A DNA stretch of 64,000 nt, taken from the NCBI RefSeq assembly GCF_001742145.1, contig NZ_CP015749.1, positions 372,001-436,000 of the forward strand, given 5' to 3'. Below, piece after piece: positions 19,523 to 29,213 of this stretch. Both the position numbers and the translations under genes were made by a program. The DNA is from Pectobacterium parmentieri. Lineage in GTDB: Bacteria; Pseudomonadota; Gammaproteobacteria; Enterobacterales; Enterobacteriaceae. Numbering within the stretch: the first letter of the stretch is position 1; each line of letters starts with the position of its first letter. Below the pieces are notes generated by a model. The model was given only the letters and a program-made list of their open reading frames with translations, was not told where the DNA came from and ran no database searches.

Positions 19523-22500
19523 AGAACACCGCGCCGCAATCATTAGACGTCATGACGTTGCCGCTTCTGGGGGAGCGGTTGATTGAGGCATCGGCCGGAA
19601 CGGGTAAAACCTATACGCTGGCGGCGCTTTACCTGCGCCTGTTGCTGGGGCTAGGTAAGCAAGCCGCGTATCCACGCCCGTTACTGGTCGAGGAGATTCT
19701 GGTTGTGACCTTTACTGAGGCCGCGACTGAAGAGCTGCGTGAGCGTATTCGTGCAAGAATCCACGCGTTGCGCATCGCCTGCCTGCGTAAAAGCGCTCAG
19801 GGTGAAAATGCGGGGAAGCATAAGGATACGTCGCTAGCACAACTGTTGGAGGAGATTGCGGATCATCGAGAGGCTGCCGATGTATTGTTGGCAGCCGAAC
19901 GACAAATGGACGAGGCGGCGATTTACACGATCCACGGTTTCTGCCAACGCATGCTCAGTACCAATGCATTTGAATCCGGTGTGCTGTTTGAACAGATGCT
20001 GATAGAAGATGAGCAACCGTTGCGCCGTCAGGCCTGCGCCGATTTCTGGCGTCGCTATTGCTATCCGCTGCCGGTAGAGGTTGCGCGTATTGTCGGTCTG
20101 GAGTGGAAAGGGCCGGAGAATTTGCTAGCCGATCTGGCTCCGTATCTGCACGGCGAAGCACCTGCATTTCGCTTGCCGCCAGAAGAGAGCGAAACGTTGC
20201 TGAGTCGACATGAGAAAATCGTGGCGACGATCGACGCTTACAAACAACGTTGGTTGGCATCAGCATCGGAGCTGGAAGCGCTAATCGTGGCGTCGGGTGT
20301 GGATAAACGCAGCTATAGCAGTAAGCATCTCCCCAATTGGCTGCAGAAAGTCACGCTGTGGGCGGAGCAGCTCACGCTGGATTATCAACTGCCGAAAGAT
20401 TTGGTGAGATTTTCCCAGCAAACGTTAATCGAGAAAACGAAGAAAGGCGCTCCACCGGTTCATCCTGTGTTTGAGGCGACGGAGCAACTGCTTGTAGCAC
20501 CGCTGTCACTGCGTGATTTGGTCATTGTACGTGCACTGTCGGCAATTCGGGATTCTGTGCGTGAAGAAAAACGGCAGCGTGCGGAACTGGGGTTTGACGA
20601 TTTGCTGAGCCGTTTGGATGATGCATTACAACAGCCGGCAGGAGAAAGGCTCGCTGACGCCATTCGTGAACGTTATCCGGTGGCGATGATCGATGAGTTT
20701 CAGGATACTGATCCTCAACAATACCGTATTTTTCGCACGCTTTATGTCGGGCAACCGCAGTGCGGGCTATTGCTGATCGGTGACCCTAAGCAGGCTATTT
20801 ATGCATTTCGCGGCGCAGATATTTTTACCTACATGCACGCGCGTGGAGAAGTCGCTGCTCATTATACGCTGGGTACGAACTGGCGTTCGTCTCATCAGAT
20901 GGTAGGTGGCGTAAATCGCCTGTTTGAACGTCTCGAACACCCTTTTATTTTTCACAATATCCCTTTTCTGCCGGTTAACCCTGCTGAATCTAAGCGCAGT
21001 TTGGTGTTTGACGTCGCCGGACAGCCTCAGCCCGCGCTGCAATTCTGGCTAACGGGGGCGGAACCGATTGGCGTGGGAGATTATCAACAACAGATGGCGC
21101 GTCAGTGTGCGGCGCAAATTCGTGACTGGCTGGCGGCCAGCCAGCGTAATGAAGCCTGGTTGATAACCGATGATTCTCAGCGTTTGGTCAAAGCCTCTGA
21201 CATGAGCGTGCTGGTGCGCAGTCGGCGTGAAGCGTCTCTGATTCGCGATGCGCTGAGCCGTTTATCCATCCCCTCGGTCTACCTGTCTAATCGCGATAGC
21301 GTGTTCAGTACGCCGGAAGCCAGCGATATCTTGTGGGTGTTACAGGCGGTGTTGGCACCGGAGCAGGAGCGCACGTTACGTAGCGCAATGGCGACGGCGT
21401 TAATGGGGCTGGATGCTGCACAGGTCGATGCACTGGGGCAAAGTGAATCAGCGTGGGATGCGCTGGTAGATGAGTTTGCTGGCTACCGTGCGCTGTGGCG
21501 TCAGCGGGGTGTTTTACCAATGCTGCGAGCGTTGATGAGCCAACATCAGTTGTCTGAGAATTTGCTGGCAAGTACAGAGGGTGAACGCCGTATTACCGAT
21601 ATTCTGCATATTGGCGAATTATTGCAGGATGCCTCGGCAACGCTTGATAGCGAGCATGCGCTGGTGCGCTGGCTATCGCAACAGATTGTCCAACCTAATC
21701 CGCAGGCAGAGAGTCAGCAGTTACGTCTGGAAAGCGATCGCCATTTGGTGCAGATCGTGACGATCCATAAATCGAAAGGGCTGGAATATCCGCTGGTGTG
21801 GCTGCCTTTCATCAGTAATTTCCGCGTGCAGGACCAGGGGATTTATCACGATCGTGATAGCTATCAGGCCGTGTTGGATCTGCAAAATAATGAAGAAAGT
21901 CAGGCGCTAGCGGAAGAAGAACGGCTGGCGGAAGATTTACGTCTGTTGTATGTCGCATTAACCCGTTCTATCTACCACTGTAGCGTTGGCGTCGCGCCCG
22001 TTCAGCGGTCGCGTAAGAAAGATGGTAGCAGCGATATGCATCACAGCGCGTTGGGCTATTTGCTCCAGCGGGGTCAAGAGGCGGATGTCGCCACCTTGGT
22101 CAGCGAGCTTGAGGGAATGGTGGGCGACGGTGTTGCATTGACGCGGCTACAGACGACGGAAGCACCGCGTTGGCAACCGGATATCCCGGAATTGACTGCG
22201 TTGCGGGCTCGACATATTGAACGCCCGCTGCGTGATAATTGGCGAGTAACCAGTTATTCAGGGCTTCAGCAACACGGCAGCACAAACACGCAGGATCTGG
22301 TGCCACGTCTGGATATTGAAGCGATAGGTGAACGTCAGGAAGTGGGGGAAACCCAATTGACGCCGCATACGTTCCCGCGTGGTGCGAGTCCAGGGACGTT
22401 TTTGCATAGCCTGTTTGAAACGTTGGACTTTACCCAACCGGTTGATGATGACTGGCTGGCCGAGCAGTTGCAGCTACAGGGATTTGAAGCACACTGGCAT

Positions 22501-23115
22501 CCGGTGTTGAAGGTGTGGATGGACACGCTTTTGACTACGCCGCTTGACGAGCAAGGAATTACGCTATCGGCACTGGAGAATCAGGATAAGCAGGCTGAAT
22601 TACAGTTCTATATACCGATTGAAGCTCCGATGCAGGCGGCGCAACTCGATCGATTGGCAAAGTGCTACGACCCGTTATCTGCACAGTGTCCCGTGCTGTC
22701 GTTTCAACAGGTTAAAGGCATGCTGAAAGGGTTTATCGATCTGGTCTTTCGTTGGGAAGGGCGCTATTACCTGCTCGACTATAAATCCAACTGGCTCGGC
22801 CCCGATGCCAGCGCTTATACCCAAACTGCCATGGCGCAGTCGATGGCTGAGCACCGTTATGATTTGCAATACCAACTCTACACGCTGGCCTTGCACCGTT
22901 ATCTACGTCACCGGATTGCAGATTATGACTATGAGCGCCATTTTGGTGGGGTGTTTTATCTGTTTTTACGCGGCGTTGAGGAATCTCATCCCGGTAATGG
23001 CATTTTTGCTTTTCGCCCCTCTGCTGAATTTGTTTTCGGGCTTGATGCGTTGTTCAAAGGTGATGCGTTTAAGGAAAAGGTACCTGATGATGCTGACACA
23101 GGAATTTCATCATGA
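19519..23115 (+). CDS. recB: RecB helicase-nuclease subunit of RecBCD
   Basis: RecB is the 3'-5' superfamily 1A helicase and the only nuclease of RecBCD, and it loads RecA. The Walker A motif EASAGTGKT lies around residues 23-31, helicase motif II appears as DEFQDTDPQQY, and later motifs include VTIHKSKGLEYPLVWLPF and LYVALTRS. The C-terminal nuclease motif LLDYKSNW has D1087 and K1089. It overlaps ptrA at its start and recD at its end by 4 bases each. Confidence 0.98.
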   Translation: MKNTAPQSLDVMTLPLLGERLIEASAGTGKTYTLAALYLRLLLGLGKQAAYPRPLLVEEILVVTFTEAATEELRERIRARIHALRIACLRKSAQGENAGKHKDTSLAQLLEEIADHREAADVLLAAERQMDEAAIYTIHGFCQRMLSTNAFESGVLFEQMLIEDEQPLRRQACADFWRRYCYPLPVEVARIVGLEWKGPENLLADLAPYLHGEAPAFRLPPEESETLLSRHEKIVATIDAYKQRWLASASELEALIVASGVDKRSYSSKHLPNWLQKVTLWAEQLTLDYQLPKDLVRFSQQTLIEKTKKGAPPVHPVFEATEQLLVAPLSLRDLVIVRALSAIRDSVREEKRQRAELGFDDLLSRLDDALQQPAGERLADAIRERYPVAMIDEFQDTDPQQYRIFRTLYVGQPQCGLLLIGDPKQAIYAFRGADIFTYMHARGEVAAHYTLGTNWRSSHQMVGGVNRLFERLEHPFIFHNIPFLPVNPAESKRSLVFDVAGQPQPALQFWLTGAEPIGVGDYQQQMARQCAAQIRDWLAASQRNEAWLITDDSQRLVKASDMSVLVRSRREASLIRDALSRLSIPSVYLSNRDSVFSTPEASDILWVLQAVLAPEQERTLRSAMATALMGLDAAQVDALGQSESAWDALVDEFAGYRALWRQRGVLPMLRALMSQHQLSENLLASTEGERRITDILHIGELLQDASATLDSEHALVRWLSQQIVQPNPQAESQQLRLESDRHLVQIVTIHKSKGLEYPLVWLPFISNFRVQDQGIYHDRDSYQAVLDLQNNEESQALAEEERLAEDLRLLYVALTRSIYHCSVGVAPVQRSRKKDGSSDMHHSALGYLLQRGQEADVATLVSELEGMVGDGVALTRLQTTEAPRWQPDIPELTALRARHIERPLRDNWRVTSYSGLQQHGSTNTQDLVPRLDIEAIGERQEVGETQLTPHTFPRGASPGTFLHSLFETLDFTQPVDDDWLAEQLQLQGFEAHWHPVLKVWMDTLLTTPLDEQGITLSALENQDKQAELQFYIPIEAPMQAAQLDRLAKCYDPLSAQCPVLSFQQVKGMLKGFIDLVFRWEGRYYLLDYKSNWLGPDASAYTQTAMAQSMAEHRYDLQYQLYTLALHRYLRHRIADYDYERHFGGVFYLFLRGVEESHPGNGIFAFRPSAEFVFGLDALFKGDAFKEKVPDDADTGISS

Positions 23116-24968
23116 TTGTCTTGCTTGAAATGGCGCAGGCGCGGCGGTTGCTGCGCCCGCTGGATATACAGTTTGCCAGAATGCTGGCAGATGAGACGCA
23201 GCCCGATCTGCTGCTGGCGGCGGCCTGCCTGAGTGCACATTCGGGAGCGGGACACGTGTGTTTACCTCTGGGAAATTTGCAAGCACAGACGCTGTTTGAT
23301 GGCCGCGATCCTGAACTGGCACAGCAGTTGCTCGCGGGAGTTGGGCTAAACACGGCTGCCGCCTGGCAACAGCGTTTGCTGACGTCCGATGCCGTTAGCG
23401 ACGGTAGCAAACCGACGCCGCTGGTGCTGCAAGGTGAAAAGCTTTATTTACAGCGTAGCTGGCAGAGTGAGGGCCGCGTGGCGCAGTTCATTGCCAGTGA
23501 ACGCGATACGGTATCGGCTGATGAACCGGCGATCCGGGCAGTGCTGGATCGGCTGTTTCCTGACGCGGGCGAAGAGATTGACTGGCAAAAAGTGGCCGCC
23601 GCCGTTGCCTTGACGCGCCGTATTGCGATTATTTCTGGTGGTCCGGGAACGGGGAAAACCACGACGGTTGCCAAGCTGTTGGCGGCGCTGATTGAGTTGA
23701 ATACGGGAGAGGCGTTACGTATTCAATTGGCTGCGCCTACTGGAAAGGCGGCCGCACGGCTAACGGAATCATTGGGGCTGGCATTGCACCGTCTGGCGGT
23801 GGATCAGACGCAGCGAGAGGCGTTTCCACAGGAAGCGACAACACTGCATCGGCTTTTAGGCGCGGTGACGGATAGCCAGCGGCTGCGTCACCATCAGGAA
23901 AATCCACTGCATCTGGATGTGCTGATTGTGGATGAGGCGTCGATGGTCGATCTGCCGATGATGGCGAATGTGATCGCCGCGCTTCCGGCACAGGCCCGAA
24001 TTATCTTTCTGGGTGACCGCGATCAGCTAGCGTCCGTCGAGGCGGGGGCGGTGTTAGGTGACATCTGCCGTTTTGCCGAGGCTGGCTATAGCCGTGGACG
24101 AACGCAGCAATTGCAGCGCCTGACGGGCTGTATGCTGGATGGAAGCGGTCCTGAAGGGCAGACGACGGTGGGTGACAGTATCTGCCTGTTACGCCGCAGC
24201 TACCGCTTCGATCCGCATTCCGGTATTGGGCAACTGGCGCTGGCGGTGAACGGTGGCGATGAGGCTCGCGTGCGTGCGGTGCTGAACGGCGAGTTTGCCG
24301 ATATCACCTGTAGTCCGTTAGCCGAAGCTGAAGAGTATCAGGTGATGTTGGCGCAGTGTGTCGAGGGGTATCGTGATTATCTACAGCTTATCACTGTGGG
24401 AGCGCCGCCGGATGCAGTGTTACTTGCCTTCCAGCGTTATCGTCAACTGTGTGCGTTGCGTGAAGGGCCGTTTGGCGTAGCCGGTCTCAATCAGCGTATC
24501 GAGCAGGCTTTGCATCAGTCTGGGCTGATTCAGCGCAGCCGCAATCCGCTTAACCGCTGGTATCCCGGCCGACCGGTGATGATTGAGCGTAATGATGCCG
24601 CGTTGGGTCTGTTTAATGGTGATATCGGTATTGCAATGATGGGAGAAAACAGGGAGCTGCGCGTATTTTTCCCCTTGCCGAATGGCGAAACCAAAGATGT
24701 TACGCCAAGCCGTCTGCCGCCGCATGAAACGGCTTATGCGATGACGGTGCATAAATCGCAGGGATCGGAGTTCGATCATACTGCGCTAGTACTGCCGAAC
24801 CATTACTTACCCGTGCTGACCCGAGAGTTGGTGTATACCGCCATCACGCGTGCGCGCCAGCGTTTGTCGCTCTATACCGATGTTCGCATACTCTGTCGGG
24901 CGGTGAAAACGCCAACACAGCGCTATAGCGGCTTGGAAGAGAGGATTAGCGCACTAATGGGACATTGA
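23112..24968 (+). CDS. recD: RecD helicase subunit of RecBCD
   Basis: RecD is the faster 5'-3' superfamily 1B helicase of RecBCD and regulates nuclease activity at Chi. Walker A GGPGTGKT is at residues 176-183, motif II is VLIVDEASMVDLPMM, and the C-terminal motifs MTVHKSQGSEFDH and YTAITRARQRL are intact. The 618 aa length is usual (E. coli 608). It ends the operon; in E. coli argA follows, but here an accessory regulator-dehydratase pair intervenes. Confidence 0.97.
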   Translation: MIVLLEMAQARRLLRPLDIQFARMLADETQPDLLLAAACLSAHSGAGHVCLPLGNLQAQTLFDGRDPELAQQLLAGVGLNTAAAWQQRLLTSDAVSDGSKPTPLVLQGEKLYLQRSWQSEGRVAQFIASERDTVSADEPAIRAVLDRLFPDAGEEIDWQKVAAAVALTRRIAIISGGPGTGKTTTVAKLLAALIELNTGEALRIQLAAPTGKAAARLTESLGLALHRLAVDQTQREAFPQEATTLHRLLGAVTDSQRLRHHQENPLHLDVLIVDEASMVDLPMMANVIAALPAQARIIFLGDRDQLASVEAGAVLGDICRFAEAGYSRGRTQQLQRLTGCMLDGSGPEGQTTVGDSICLLRRSYRFDPHSGIGQLALAVNGGDEARVRAVLNGEFADITCSPLAEAEEYQVMLAQCVEGYRDYLQLITVGAPPDAVLLAFQRYRQLCALREGPFGVAGLNQRIEQALHQSGLIQRSRNPLNRWYPGRPVMIERNDAALGLFNGDIGIAMMGENRELRVFFPLPNGETKDVTPSRLPPHETAYAMTVHKSQGSEFDHTALVLPNHYLPVLTRELVYTAITRARQRLSLYTDVRILCRAVKTPTQRYSGLEERISALMGH

Positions 24969-24999
24969 ATAGGGTTCTGCTTTTGAACGAGCGCTAAAG

Positions 25000-26022
25000 T
25001 CAGGCGGACTCGCGCTCAATCAGCGAAAAACCAATATCCATGACGGGGGATGGCACGTCTTTCCCCTCAATCTTTTCTGCCAGTATTGCTGCGGCATCGG
25101 TACCGATTCTCCAGCGATCGATTCTGACTGTGGTAATGGTTGGCGTGTTGTGTGCCGCGAAATCAAGATCGCCAAATCCCATGACTGCCAGTTGCTTCGG
25201 CACCGCTAATCCTCTGGCGGCGGCCTCGATAATCACACCTTGCGCTAGCGTATCGGAACTGCAAATGATGACATCAAAAGCCTCGCCATCGGCGAGAAGT
25301 TCGCTCAGCCCCTGCCGACCTAATGCCAGCGTTGCGGGCCACGGGGCGATGGCTTCATGCACATAGCTTCCCGGTTGTTTTTGTATGATGTCGTAAATGC
25401 CTTTCTTACGCAGTCCGGCGCGTGCATCTTCCGTCCAGACAAGGCCGAAGCGCAAATGTCCCTTACCGATCAAATACTGCCCGATGGTATTCCCGATACT
25501 TTCATGGGAAAAACCGACCAGCATATCGAGCGGTGTTGGAGTCAGATCCCAGATTTCGACGACGGGGATTGCGGCGTTGAGCAGAAGGCGTTTGAGTTCG
25601 GGCGTATGGTGAATACCGGTGAGAACAATACCATCAGGGCGGCGAGAAAGCAGAGTGGTGACAATCTCCGCCTCGGATTCATTGGTATAGCCAGAGACGC
25701 ACAGCAGCATGTGGTAACCGCGCGCGGCCAGCTCATCGCTAATTGCCTGAACAGTATCAACAAACATGTTGTTGTTGATTTGCGGCACCACGACGGCAAT
25801 GAGTTTGCTGCGCCGGGAAGCCAGCCCACCCGCTAACATATTGGGGATGTAGCCTGTGGCTTGGACAGCTTCCATCACCTTGTTCACGGTTTCCGCACGA
25901 ACAATTTTCGGGTTGTTCAGTGCACGGCTGACGGTCATGGGCGAAATACCCGCGGCGCGTGCCACATCTTCAAGCGTGGGCGCGCGAGGCGGGGTGCTGC
26001 TGGCGTTCTTATCGTGTTTCAA
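25000..26022 (-). CDS. LacI/GalR family transcriptional repressor, probable regulator of the adjacent dehydratase
   Basis: A 340 aa LacI-type regulator. The N-terminal helix-turn-helix (TLEDVARAAGISPMTVSRAL, about residues 16-35) is followed by the hinge helix with NMLAGGLASRRS and a periplasmic-binding-protein-like sugar domain. It starts with TTG, the only in-frame start fitting the family N-terminus. It is divergent from the talarate/galactarate dehydratase, and a GC-centred palindrome in the shared intergenic DNA is the natural operator. The inducer is probably a hexaric acid or breakdown product; that is inference. Confidence 0.88.
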   Translation of the reverse strand: MKHDKNASSTPPRAPTLEDVARAAGISPMTVSRALNNPKIVRAETVNKVMEAVQATGYIPNMLAGGLASRRSKLIAVVVPQINNNMFVDTVQAISDELAARGYHMLLCVSGYTNESEAEIVTTLLSRRPDGIVLTGIHHTPELKRLLLNAAIPVVEIWDLTPTPLDMLVGFSHESIGNTIGQYLIGKGHLRFGLVWTEDARAGLRKKGIYDIIQKQPGSYVHEAIAPWPATLALGRQGLSELLADGEAFDVIICSSDTLAQGVIIEAAARGLAVPKQLAVMGFGDLDFAAHNTPTITTVRIDRWRIGTDAAAILAEKIEGKDVPSPVMDIGFSLIERESA

Positions 26023-26200
26023 TCACCGGTTCTCTTTTGAGGTTGCGCGCACATTCACGTGTTGCGAGATTATCGTTGATGGTACATCGGTTTTCCAGTC
26101 ACCTGTATTTTTAGCAACCAGCCTGAATTTTCTCGTTTTTTCGGGCTGACACCTAAATTTTCCGCTTCGTATTTTGGTTTTATCCTCTTATTTTTTGTGG

Positions 26201-26214
26201 TGATTGCGCAATCA
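26201..26214. promoter_or_regulatory. Candidate LacI-family operator (perfect 14-bp palindrome)
   Basis: TGATTGCGCAATCA is a perfect palindrome with the central CG-containing core typical of LacI/GalR operators. It lies between the divergent repressor and dehydratase genes, about 180 bp from the repressor start and 136 bp from the dehydratase start. Confidence 0.6.
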
Positions 26215-26319
26215 TTATTTGGTTGCTTAGGATGTGTTTTTGGTATTTTAATGATTATTTTGTGATCTAAGTTGCATGTTTTTTCTTCATTTGTCGCTAT
26301 CTTCCTTTCTGTTTGTAAA

Positions 26320-26333
26320 TGTTAGCGCAATCA
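26320..26333. promoter_or_regulatory. Second candidate LacI-family operator next to the dehydratase start
   Basis: TGTTAGCGCAATCA matches the palindrome at 26201 in its whole right half and core (12 of 14 bases). It lies 16 bp upstream of the dehydratase ATG, just before its ribosome-binding site, where a bound repressor would block transcription or initiation. Confidence 0.5.
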
Positions 26334-26349
26334 TTTTAAGGGGTGAGAC

Positions 26350-27546
26350 ATGACCATCAGTGCAAATTCAGCGGCGGTTAGTTATGCAAAAGCCACGAAT
26401 GTCAGAACGGCTGCCGAATCGGGCGATCGGATCGAATGGGTAAAACTCTCTCTGGCGTTTTTGCCGTTGGCAACGCCAGTCAGCGATGCAAAAGTGCTGA
26501 CCGGAAGGCAAAAACCGCTGACCGAAGTCGCTATTATTTTTGCGGAAATTCGCAGTCGTGATGGGTTTGAAGGAGTGGGGTTCAGCTACTCCAAGCGGGC
26601 GGGTGGGCAAGGTATCTATGCTCACGCGAAAGAAATTGCGGATAACCTGTTAGGCGAAGATCCGAATGATATCGATAAGATCTATACCAAATTGCTGTGG
26701 GCCGGCGCATCGGTTGGCCGCAGCGGAATGGCAGTGCAGGCCATTTCTCCGCTCGACATCGCACTGTGGGACATGAAAGCCAAGCGTGCAAGTTTGCCTC
26801 TGTCGAAGTTGTTGGGTTCACATCGTGATTCCGTTCAGTGCTACAACACCTCCGGTGGCTTCCTGCATACGCCGTTGGATCAGGTATTAAAAAATGTCGT
26901 GATTTCTCGCGAAAGCGGTATCGGCGGAATCAAACTAAAAGTGGGGCAGCCGAATACTGCGGAGGATATCCGTCGTCTCACGGCGGTGCGAGAAGCGTTG
27001 GGAGACGATTTCCCGCTGATGGTGGATGCCAATCAGCAGTGGGATCGCGAAACAGCGATTCGGATGGGCAGAAAGATGGAAGCCTTTAATCTGGTCTGGA
27101 TTGAAGAGCCGCTGGATGCCTACGATGTGGAAGGTCATGCGGCGCTGACGGCTGCGCTGGATACGCCGATTGCCACGGGTGAGATGTTGACCAGTTTCCG
27201 CGAGCATGAACAGTTGATTCTCGGTAACGCCAGTGACTTCGTGCAGCCGGATGCACCGCGCGTAGGTGGGATTTCTCCTTTCCTGAGAATCATGGATTTG
27301 GCAGCGAAGCACGGTCGTAAGCTGGCACCGCATTTTGCGATGGAAGTGCATTTACATCTGGCCGCCGCTTATCCGATTGAGCCCTGGTTGGAGCACTTCG
27401 AGTGGCTGAATCCGCTCTTCAACGAACAACTCGAGTTACGCGATGGGCGCATGTGGGTATCCGATCGTCTGGGGCTTGGGTTTACGCTGAGTGAACAAGC
27501 AAGGAAGTGGACGACGCTGAGCTGTGAGTTTGGCAAGCAGCCATAA
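26350..27546 (+). CDS. L-talarate/galactarate dehydratase (enolase superfamily)
   Basis: This enzyme dehydrates L-talarate and galactarate (hexaric acids found in plant material) to a keto-deoxy acid. The length (398 aa) and catalytic residues match the characterised Salmonella enzyme: KxK at K195 and K197, metal ligands D226, E252 and E278, and the Asp-His dyad D301 and H328 in APHFAMEVH. The ribosome-binding site AAGGGG lies 6 bases before the ATG. No transporter or downstream catabolic gene is adjacent, so the pathway must be completed elsewhere. It is an insertion between recD and argA relative to E. coli. Confidence 0.9.
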   Translation: MTISANSAAVSYAKATNVRTAAESGDRIEWVKLSLAFLPLATPVSDAKVLTGRQKPLTEVAIIFAEIRSRDGFEGVGFSYSKRAGGQGIYAHAKEIADNLLGEDPNDIDKIYTKLLWAGASVGRSGMAVQAISPLDIALWDMKAKRASLPLSKLLGSHRDSVQCYNTSGGFLHTPLDQVLKNVVISRESGIGGIKLKVGQPNTAEDIRRLTAVREALGDDFPLMVDANQQWDRETAIRMGRKMEAFNLVWIEEPLDAYDVEGHAALTAALDTPIATGEMLTSFREHEQLILGNASDFVQPDAPRVGGISPFLRIMDLAAKHGRKLAPHFAMEVHLHLAAAYPIEPWLEHFEWLNPLFNEQLELRDGRMWVSDRLGLGFTLSEQARKWTTLSCEFGKQP

Positions 27547-27561
27547 GCGGATTAACGCGCT

Positions 27562-27585
27562 GTGGCCGATGTTACGATCGGCCAC
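27562..27585. terminator. Stem-loop between the convergent dehydratase and argA genes
   Basis: A perfect 9-bp stem (GTGGCCGAT / ATCGGCCAC) with a 6-nt loop sits 15 bases after the dehydratase stop, and argA ends 26 bases further on. There is no T tract on either side, so it may act as a bidirectional block or a 3'-end stabiliser. Confidence 0.45.
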
Positions 27586-27610
27586 GAGAAGCGTTATTGA
27601 ATGAAATAAT

Positions 27611-28936
27611 TCAGAGGTCTAGTACCAGAATCTTTGATCGCCGCTGGTAGTTGTACAACTCCTGTTTCTTCTTCGGCAGCATCTCCACCTCGGCGGGTAA
27701 AAAGCCACGTTCCTGGAACCAGTGGATGCTGTGCGTCGTCAGCACAAACAGCTTTTGCAGACCCTGCTGGCGTGCCTGAGCGGCAACGCGCTGTAATAGC
27801 ATATCGCCACGCGATGAACTACGGTAATCCGGGTGAACCGCAACGCAGGCCATTTCACCGATGCTCTCTTCCGGGAACGGGTAAAGCGCGGCACAGGCGA
27901 TGGTCAGGTTATCGCGTGCGACAACGGTGAATTTGTCGATCTCCATTTCCAACTGCTCACGTGAGCGCCTGACCAGAATGCCTTGTTCTTCCAGCGGGCG
28001 AATCAACTCCAGAATGCCGCCGATGTCATTAATGGTTGCACGGCGAACCTGCTCGGCGCTTTCCATCACAATCTGCGTGCCGATGCCGTCGCGTGAGAAC
28101 AGTTCCTGCAACAAGGCACCGTCGTCCTGATAGCTGATCAAGTGGCTGCGACGCACACCGCTACGACAGGCTTTGACTGCGCCGCGCAGAAATCTGACCG
28201 TACCAGAGTGGTAATCGCCGGCCTGTTCCAGTACATCAATACGCTGCTGCGCATCGTCTGGGAACAACTCGGAAATGATGCGTCCTTCCTCATTGGTCAC
28301 ACCCTGTGAGGAGCAGAAGCCGATCATCTTCTCTGCTTTCAGCTTAATGGCGAGCTGGGTTGCGACCTCTTCCGAGGTTAAGTTGAAACTTTCACCCGTC
28401 ACGGAAACCGCAACTGGGCCGAGCAGCACAATTGCGCCACTATTTAACTGGCGATGAACCGCTTCTTCATCAATGCGACGAATACGACCGCTGTGGCAGT
28501 AGTCCACGCCGTCATCAACGCCAAGCGGCTGGGCGATAATAAAATTACCGCTGACGACATTAATGTGGGCACCTTGCAGTGGTGTGTTGTTCAGGCTCAT
28601 AGACAGCCGAGCGGTGATGTCCAGTTGCAGCATGCCCGCCGCCTGTTTGACCAGTTCCAGCGTGGCGCTGTCGGTGATACGGGTATTTTTATGGTAGTGG
28701 GGCTCGTAGTGGTGTGTTGTCAGGTTGGCATCGATCTGGGGGCGGGCACCATAAACCACCACCAACTTGATCCCCAAACTGTGTAACAACCCAATATCAT
28801 TTACGATGCTAGAGAAGTTGGCATGTTCAATGGCCTCGCCACCTAACATGATGACAAACGTTTTGCCACGGTGGGCATTGATATAGGGAACTGAATGGCG
28901 GAAGCCCTGAACCAGCTCTGTACTACGTTCCTTCAC
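27611..28936 (-). CDS. argA: N-acetylglutamate synthase, first step of arginine synthesis
   Basis: ArgA acetylates glutamate with acetyl-CoA. The N-terminal amino-acid-kinase-like domain ([19 protein letters not shown]) binds arginine for feedback control and the C-terminal GNAT domain ([20 protein letters not shown]) is catalytic. I chose the GTG at 28936, preceded by AGAGGGC, which matches the E. coli VKERKTELV start and gives 441 aa. Two ArgR boxes lie directly upstream, so the gene should be repressed by arginine both transcriptionally and allosterically. Confidence 0.96.
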   Translation of the reverse strand: MKERSTELVQGFRHSVPYINAHRGKTFVIMLGGEAIEHANFSSIVNDIGLLHSLGIKLVVVYGARPQIDANLTTHHYEPHYHKNTRITDSATLELVKQAAGMLQLDITARLSMSLNNTPLQGAHINVVSGNFIIAQPLGVDDGVDYCHSGRIRRIDEEAVHRQLNSGAIVLLGPVAVSVTGESFNLTSEEVATQLAIKLKAEKMIGFCSSQGVTNEEGRIISELFPDDAQQRIDVLEQAGDYHSGTVRFLRGAVKACRSGVRRSHLISYQDDGALLQELFSRDGIGTQIVMESAEQVRRATINDIGGILELIRPLEEQGILVRRSREQLEMEIDKFTVVARDNLTIACAALYPFPEESIGEMACVAVHPDYRSSSRGDMLLQRVAAQARQQGLQKLFVLTTHSIHWFQERGFLPAEVEMLPKKKQELYNYQRRSKILVLDL

Positions 28937-28947
28937 TGTGAGCCCTC

Positions 28948-28986
28948 TTTGCATTTTTATTCGTAATTTCTGTATTTTTATTCTTT
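28948..28986 (-). promoter_or_regulatory. Tandem ArgR (ARG) boxes controlling argA
   Basis: Two 18-bp ARG boxes at 28948-28965 and 28969-28986 are separated by 3 bp, the standard spacing for one ArgR hexamer. On the minus strand they read AAAGAATAAAAATACAGA and TACGAATAAAAATGCAAA, each matching the consensus WNTGAATWWWWATTCANW at 16 of 18 positions. A weak promoter (TTGCGT, then TAAAAA) overlaps the distal box, consistent with repression by occlusion. Confidence 0.85.
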
Positions 28987-29213
28987 ATGACATAAAACGC
29001 AAGAGGAAGTATTAACCAGAAAAGCACGGTTAATACTTCAAATTTATGATATCCGCCTGTTATAAGGCCTGCACATGATTTTTGCATGACAGAGCGAAGC
29101 TGATTCGTTAAAGTTTTTGACAATTTTTACCTTTATTCATTTTTTGATGGCATATCCAGCACTGTGGCACCACGACAATGCAGGGTAGCGCACAGCAATA
29201 AGATCGGAGTGGC

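Noticed and set aside
28923..29123. 66-codon minus-strand frame with a hydrophobic stretch overlapping the argA start
   Set aside because: It begins with TTG, contains both ARG boxes and a perfect inverted repeat, and ends inside argA; I see no family resemblance. A leader peptide cannot be fully excluded.
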